Positions 60,561 through 64,000 of a DNA stretch of 64,000 nucleotides are shown here, in pieces. Where the stretch lies: contig NZ_LN831058.1 of the NCBI RefSeq assembly GCF_001375495.1, forward strand, positions 186,001 to 250,000. The letters are read 5' to 3'. The DNA is from Flaviflexus massiliensis. GTDB lineage: Bacteria; Actinomycetota; Actinomycetes; Actinomycetales; Actinomycetaceae. Both the position numbers and the translations under genes were made by a program. Each line of letters starts with the position of its first letter. Position 1 is the first letter of the stretch. Under the pieces are notes generated by a model. That model saw only the letters and a list, made by a program, of their open reading frames with translations, ran no database searches and was not told the DNA's origin.

Positions 60561-62195
60561 TCATTGGGGCTGGGTTAACCCGACGCGCTCCGCCCATTCT
60601 TCGATCGATTCACGATCATCTTTCCCGCGTGCGTCCAATCCCAAGTCCCGCTCAGCGGCAATCAGGGTGGTGACATCGGTGAGTGCGAGGTTCTTGCCCA
60701 GCCAGTGGACGGCACCGGTCACGAGGCTGAGGCGAATGGTTGCGAGCTTAAGCCGCCGTTGCACGGGTCCCTGACTGGCTTTGAGTCCCTGCCAGTGTCC
60801 GTGGAAAGCCACGGTGAAGGTGCGCGACAGCCATCCGGTCCGCAGCACCGCGACCGTACGCGTCAGGGAGATGCCATTGCGCTTGCGAGCAAGCGGATCG
60901 AGCCACTTGGAACTTGCTGGGGCACTAACGAAATGCTGCGAGGCCCCGGTCCCCACTTGAGCATCCTCGAGGAAACCGCGAACATCATCCACACCAATGT
61001 CGGGAACGATCGTCCACAGCAGGTCGAGGGCGGCCTTGCGGGAGCCGACGGGCATGATCACACTCTTCGTCAGATCAGTGATCGAATCATCCGCGTCACC
61101 ACCGAATGCTCCCGCAACCAGGACCTCGACCTTCCACCAGTCCTTCCAGCGCCACAGTACGGGTTGCGATATTTCAACCGCGTGGATTCGACGGGGCGGG
61201 ATCGTCTGGGTCGTGGTTGTTGTCAGGCCGCGTCGTACCCGGATCCCGTCGGCCGTGAGGAAGAGTTTGAGCCCGTGGTTGAGGTTGAACTGCCCCCACA
61301 TCGTCGCCAGCGTACCAAGCATGGCAACGAGCACTCCGATCGATAAGGTCTCTCCTGCCACGATCATGATGATGAGGATCGTGGCGAGAGAGCCCACCGT
61401 TGCGATGAGAACTGCGGATAGTGCGAGGGAGCCGAGCAGGCGGCCGGTGGGGAGCACGTAGAAGGGCCGTTCACCCTCGTACACGTCATCGGGATCGTAG
61501 AGCCCCTCACCCGGTTCAGTACTGTCGTCAACGGTGAAGTCTTGACCTGCTCGAGCCGATGCTGCGATTGAGAGGATCTGGCTACGCAGTCCCTGAATCT
61601 GGTTCATTTTCAACAGACCCAGTGACATGTCACCACCCGACCCGGAGGCGGAGTCGATGACGATCGAGCCGAGGCCGACAATCCGGGGCACTATTCCCTG
61701 CTTGATCTCGACCGATTGAATCCGGTCCCACCGCACGTGACGGTGAGTGACCGAGAAAACCCCGGACCGCAGATGAATTCCCGAAGGAGCGAGAACGTAG
61801 CGGGCCTTACGCCAGATCAGCCACGAGAAGAAGACGATAAGAAAGGAAATGGCAAGCAATACCCCGGCGGTCATCAGCACCTGGGTTCTGCCTATCCCCG
61901 TGATTGCCTCAAAGATCTCGCTCATCCCCTGCTCGGCGATCTGGAGGAGGAATGAGAAAACTAGTGCCCCGAGGCCGGCCCACACTTTCCACAGTGACAG
62001 CAGAGGCGTTGCCCAATGGAACCGGTTCCACTCCTCTTGCGGAATCAGCTCCACAAGCTCAACCATCGTCTCACGATCGACAGTGCTGTCACTTGCAGGG
62101 GCGGTGACACTATCGGGACCGGTGGAGTGATCCGGGTTGTTTGCCCATTCGGGGCCGGCGGCGCTATTGGAGCTGGTTCTCCTGTCTCGGTTCAC
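60561..62195 (-). CDS. multi-domain bacterial PH (bPH2/YdbT-like) membrane protein
   Basis: The 544-residue protein has a polar N-terminus, paired membrane helices near 70-90 and 108-127 and again near 240-290, and three bPH2-type repeats whose strand pattern starts RYVLAPSGIHLRSGVFS, LFLTADGIRVRRGL and WLSRTFTVAF. YdbS/YdbT proteins come in pairs and are membrane-bound; in Bacillus they are tied to resistance against certain antimicrobial peptides, but their biochemical role is unclear. The GTG start overlaps the stop of the smaller PH gene (GTGA), so the two are a coupled YdbS-YdbT-like pair. Confidence 0.85.
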   Translation of the reverse strand: MNRDRRTSSNSAAGPEWANNPDHSTGPDSVTAPASDSTVDRETMVELVELIPQEEWNRFHWATPLLSLWKVWAGLGALVFSFLLQIAEQGMSEIFEAITGIGRTQVLMTAGVLLAISFLIVFFSWLIWRKARYVLAPSGIHLRSGVFSVTHRHVRWDRIQSVEIKQGIVPRIVGLGSIVIDSASGSGGDMSLGLLKMNQIQGLRSQILSIAASARAGQDFTVDDSTEPGEGLYDPDDVYEGERPFYVLPTGRLLGSLALSAVLIATVGSLATILIIMIVAGETLSIGVLVAMLGTLATMWGQFNLNHGLKLFLTADGIRVRRGLTTTTTQTIPPRRIHAVEISQPVLWRWKDWWKVEVLVAGAFGGDADDSITDLTKSVIMPVGSRKAALDLLWTIVPDIGVDDVRGFLEDAQVGTGASQHFVSAPASSKWLDPLARKRNGISLTRTVAVLRTGWLSRTFTVAFHGHWQGLKASQGPVQRRLKLATIRLSLVTGAVHWLGKNLALTDVTTLIAAERDLGLDARGKDDRESIEEWAERVGLTQPQ

Positions 62196-62683
62196 AGCCC
62201 CTCCATTTTCGTCGTCCCCAATTCGGTCAGCCGGAGGCGTAGCCTATCCGCTTCAGCACGGGGCACACCTGGAATGGAAGCATCGGTCGTGGAGGATGCC
62301 GTTTCCATGGTGATAGTCGACAGCTTGTAGAGCCGTGTGAGGGGCCCGTCTTCCACCTTCACTTCCTGCATCCGCCCATAGGGCACCACTTCGATGTGTC
62401 GGAAGAGGATCCCCCGGCACACGATGAGTTCCTCACCGGTCTCGTGGTATCCGGTGTAGAACACCGCCCGCACGCGCACCGCAGTGACCCAGATGATGCC
62501 TATGAGGACAACAATCTCAGTGGTGACGAGCCAGGTGAGATGTGGCCAGAGTACGAGGGTGATGATGAGGAGGAGGATGACCGGGAGTGCCACCGTGGCA
62601 CCAATCCAAGCCCGCACTTTCCCGTGATCGGTTGAGATGCGAGTGAAGGCAATGTTCGGTGCAAGTGGGGAGCTGATGGTCAT
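62192..62683 (-). CDS. bacterial PH-domain membrane protein (YdbS-like)
   Basis: The 163-residue protein has two membrane helices (about 27-46 and 51-69) followed by one bPH2 domain (GEELIVCRGILFRHIEVVPY, then VKVEDGPLTRLYKLSTITM, a typical YdbS pattern). It is the partner of the larger PH protein. I chose ATG 62683: it is preceded by TACTTT six bases upstream, the leaderless geometry seen elsewhere, and a longer frame to 62740 would cover that box. Confidence 0.85.
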   Translation of the reverse strand: MTISSPLAPNIAFTRISTDHGKVRAWIGATVALPVILLLIITLVLWPHLTWLVTTEIVVLIGIIWVTAVRVRAVFYTGYHETGEELIVCRGILFRHIEVVPYGRMQEVKVEDGPLTRLYKLSTITMETASSTTDASIPGVPRAEADRLRLRLTELGTTKMEGL

Positions 62684-62689
62684 AATCCC

Positions 62690-62695
62690 AAAGTA
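62690..62695 (-). promoter_or_regulatory. -10 element TACTTT of a probable leaderless mRNA
   Basis: On the minus strand TACTTT is followed by GGGATT and the ATG of the YdbS-like gene. Confidence 0.5.
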
Positions 62696-62832
62696 CACGA
62701 GGGAATTCGCGGGTAGCGGGTCAGAGCGCCCAATTCGCAAGTGGATAACCGCACGCCGGTACCCAGCCTACTCCCCACAGCTGAAGTGGAGGGGCGCGCC
62801 CGGTTTTGGTATTGCCGGGCTCACAGAGAATA

Positions 62833-63294
62833 CTACGCGCCCTGGCGCTGGGCGGTGCTCTCATCATCATCGTCATCGATCGAGCACCACCATTCACCCA
62901 GCCAGCCAGCCCCGCCCAGGAGCAGGGACGAGAGACCAGCCGCAAGAATACGGACCGATTGTTCTTCAAGGAAGACAGCGTGGGAGCCGGTTGTGGCAAG
63001 CCAGCCACCGATACCGAGGCCGGCGAGGATCAGGCCAGCCCGGGTACAGGCTTGGCTAAGGAGTGCGATCCGGGCGGCCCGAAGCGGACTCATGGTTCGC
63101 TTCTTCCCATCGGCCATGGCCTTCACCGGCCAGGCCACGACCAGGATGATGAGTGCGACGATGAGCGGGACCACCCACATGTATTCCGGCACCACAACGA
63201 GTGGCAAGGTGGTGCGAATCCAAGCTGCTACCCCGACGAGGCCAACAAGGAAGCTGAGAATGAGGGTTCCCGCTGCCTGCGCAGCCGATGTCAT
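62833..63294 (-). CDS. DUF3180 membrane protein
   Basis: The 153-residue protein has four predicted membrane helices (about 7-27, 36-56, 79-102, 114-133) and an acidic C-terminal tail with a run of aspartates. It matches the actinobacterial DUF3180 family, which lies next to folK in mycobacteria and related genera; its function is unknown. The ATG at 63294 overlaps the folB-folK stop (ATGA), so translation is coupled. A GTG 30 bases upstream is an alternative start. Confidence 0.83.
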   Translation of the reverse strand: MTSAAQAAGTLILSFLVGLVGVAAWIRTTLPLVVVPEYMWVVPLIVALIILVVAWPVKAMADGKKRTMSPLRAARIALLSQACTRAGLILAGLGIGGWLATTGSHAVFLEEQSVRILAAGLSSLLLGGAGWLGEWWCSIDDDDDESTAQRQGA

Positions 63295-64000
63295 CGCAGG
63301 GGCTTCCCGCGCAAGGTCCCCCACGGATCAACTTCGGCCCACGGCTCGATAACAAAGTCTCTCAGGTGCGCCTGCGGATGGGGCAGGGTGAGGTCCGGGT
63401 CGTCGGACACAACTTCGCGGCCCGCGATCTTGTAGGACACGATGTCGAGGTCAAGAGTGCGCGGCCCCCACCGTTCATCCCTCGTCCGCCCCTGCTCATC
63501 CTCAATGCGCTGCAGTTCGGCAAGCAGAGCGAGCGGCGACAGGGTCGTGTTACCGATCATGATTGCATTAATGTAATTGGGCTGACTGGGTGCCCCGGGT
63601 AGGACCTGTGCCGCGGTGACTCGCGTGCGGGACTTGCGTTCGTTCATGAGAATCCTGGCAACCTTCCCGGCACCTATCTCCACCTGGGCAACCGGGTCGT
63701 TGAGGTTCGACCCAAGCCCGATCACGACCTCAGCCGCGGGCTTGGGGGTTTGAAGAAGAACGGATAGTCTCCGAATCGAGACCGATACGTCCCGGAAGAC
63801 TTGTTGGATGGGGGCGTGTGGTTTATGAACCGTCACGTCCACGGCGAGCGCTCCCATGTCAAGTACCTCCGCGGCAATTCGCTCTGCCAGCACCTCAATA
63901 AGATTGACGGGCTCCCCCGTAATGATCGCTGCTAAGCGGTCAGCCACTTCCCCATAATTAATGGTCTTACCCAGGTCATCGGAGTTGCGGGCGTACTTAA
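63291..64000 (-). CDS. dihydroneopterin aldolase / HPPK fusion, N-terminus outside the window
   Basis: Two folate enzymes are joined. The visible N-terminal part is FolB (YARNSDDLGKTINYGEVA, IAAEVL...VTVHKPHAPI), which cleaves dihydroneopterin; the C-terminal 155 residues are FolK (VVIGLGSNLNDP, NYINAIMIG, RWGPRTLDLDIV), which pyrophosphorylates 6-hydroxymethyl-dihydropterin. The frame is open to the right edge, so the gene starts outside. An in-frame GTG at 63947 lies inside the FolB domain and is not the start. Fused FolB-FolK is common in Actinomycetales relatives, while mycobacteria keep the genes separate. folP and folE are expected beyond the edge. Confidence 0.92.
   Translation of the reverse strand, partial: KYARNSDDLGKTINYGEVADRLAAIITGEPVNLIEVLAERIAAEVLDMGALAVDVTVHKPHAPIQQVFRDVSVSIRRLSVLLQTPKPAAEVVIGLGSNLNDPVAQVEIGAGKVARILMNERKSRTRVTAAQVLPGAPSQPNYINAIMIGNTTLSPLALLAELQRIEDEQGRTRDERWGPRTLDLDIVSYKIAGREVVSDDPDLTLPHPQAHLRDFVIEPWAEVDPWGTLRGKPLR

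Noticed and set aside
1-64000. tRNA, rRNA, CRISPR, insertion sequence, integrase or attachment site
   Set aside because: None was seen in the gaps. No cloverleaf-like stretch, spaced direct-repeat array, transposase-like frame or flanking duplication could be supported.

Overview
The window (about 60% G+C) reads as a chromosomal segment of a high-GC Gram-positive bacterium, most likely an actinobacterium of the Actinomycetaceae type. Support comes from frequent GTG/TTG starts, GC-rich hairpin terminators mostly without U-tracts, leaderless genes with a TANNNT box six bases before the start codon, and a folB/K - DUF3180 - DUF2520 - panC - panD order like that of mycobacteria. The species cannot be read from the sequence. 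No rRNA, tRNA, CRISPR array, insertion sequence or phage gene was seen.

Bases 1-51,400 are one very large polyol/rare-sugar catabolic island. The left part (1-24.5 kb) holds a partial HAD phosphatase; a split transketolase with a GntR/UTRA regulator, divergent from a RuBisCO-like protein; a DUF981-like membrane protein and glycerol kinase, divergent from an operon of a glycerol-1-phosphate-dehydrogenase-type enzyme, dihydroxyacetone/erythrulose kinase, TIM-like isomerase, class II aldolase and CbbY-like phosphatase; a second GntR regulator divergent from a 2-oxoacid dehydrogenase E1(alpha-beta)-E2 pair; an FGGY kinase and alcohol dehydrogenase; a decayed dhaL/dhaK remnant; and a DeoC-like aldolase with another FGGY kinase. 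A tandem TGTATAG-type heptamer recurs in the control regions of these units and suggests one regulon.

The middle part (24.8-47.1 kb) is almost all on the minus strand. It carries three further catabolic operons with six more FGGY kinases, an AraB-type kinase among them; two unusual GpsA-like dehydrogenases, each directly downstream of a member of one FGGY paralogue pair; zinc alcohol dehydrogenases; FucA- and AraD-type class II aldolase/epimerase enzymes; a D-2-hydroxyacid dehydrogenase; a second G1P-dehydrogenase-type enzyme; and two near-identical-specificity DeoR regulators. The longest operon (36,348-47,136, nine genes) begins with an unrecognised 342-residue membrane protein that appears internally duplicated. 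Only it and the DUF981-like protein could be transporters in the island, because no ABC, PTS, MFS or aquaporin gene is present.

The logic appears to be: oxidise or phosphorylate polyols and ketoses, convert them to ketose phosphates, then cleave, epimerise or transketolate them into triose phosphates and pentose-phosphate intermediates. From 47.8 to 50.2 kb there is a HAD phosphatase, an SMP-30 lactonase and a small P-loop kinase. From 51.7 kb onward lies core genome: lysS, the quinone-linked glycerol-3-phosphate dehydrogenase operon glpABC, panD, panC, a DUF2520 Rossmann protein, two bacterial PH-domain membrane proteins, a DUF3180 protein and a folB-folK fusion cut by the window end.
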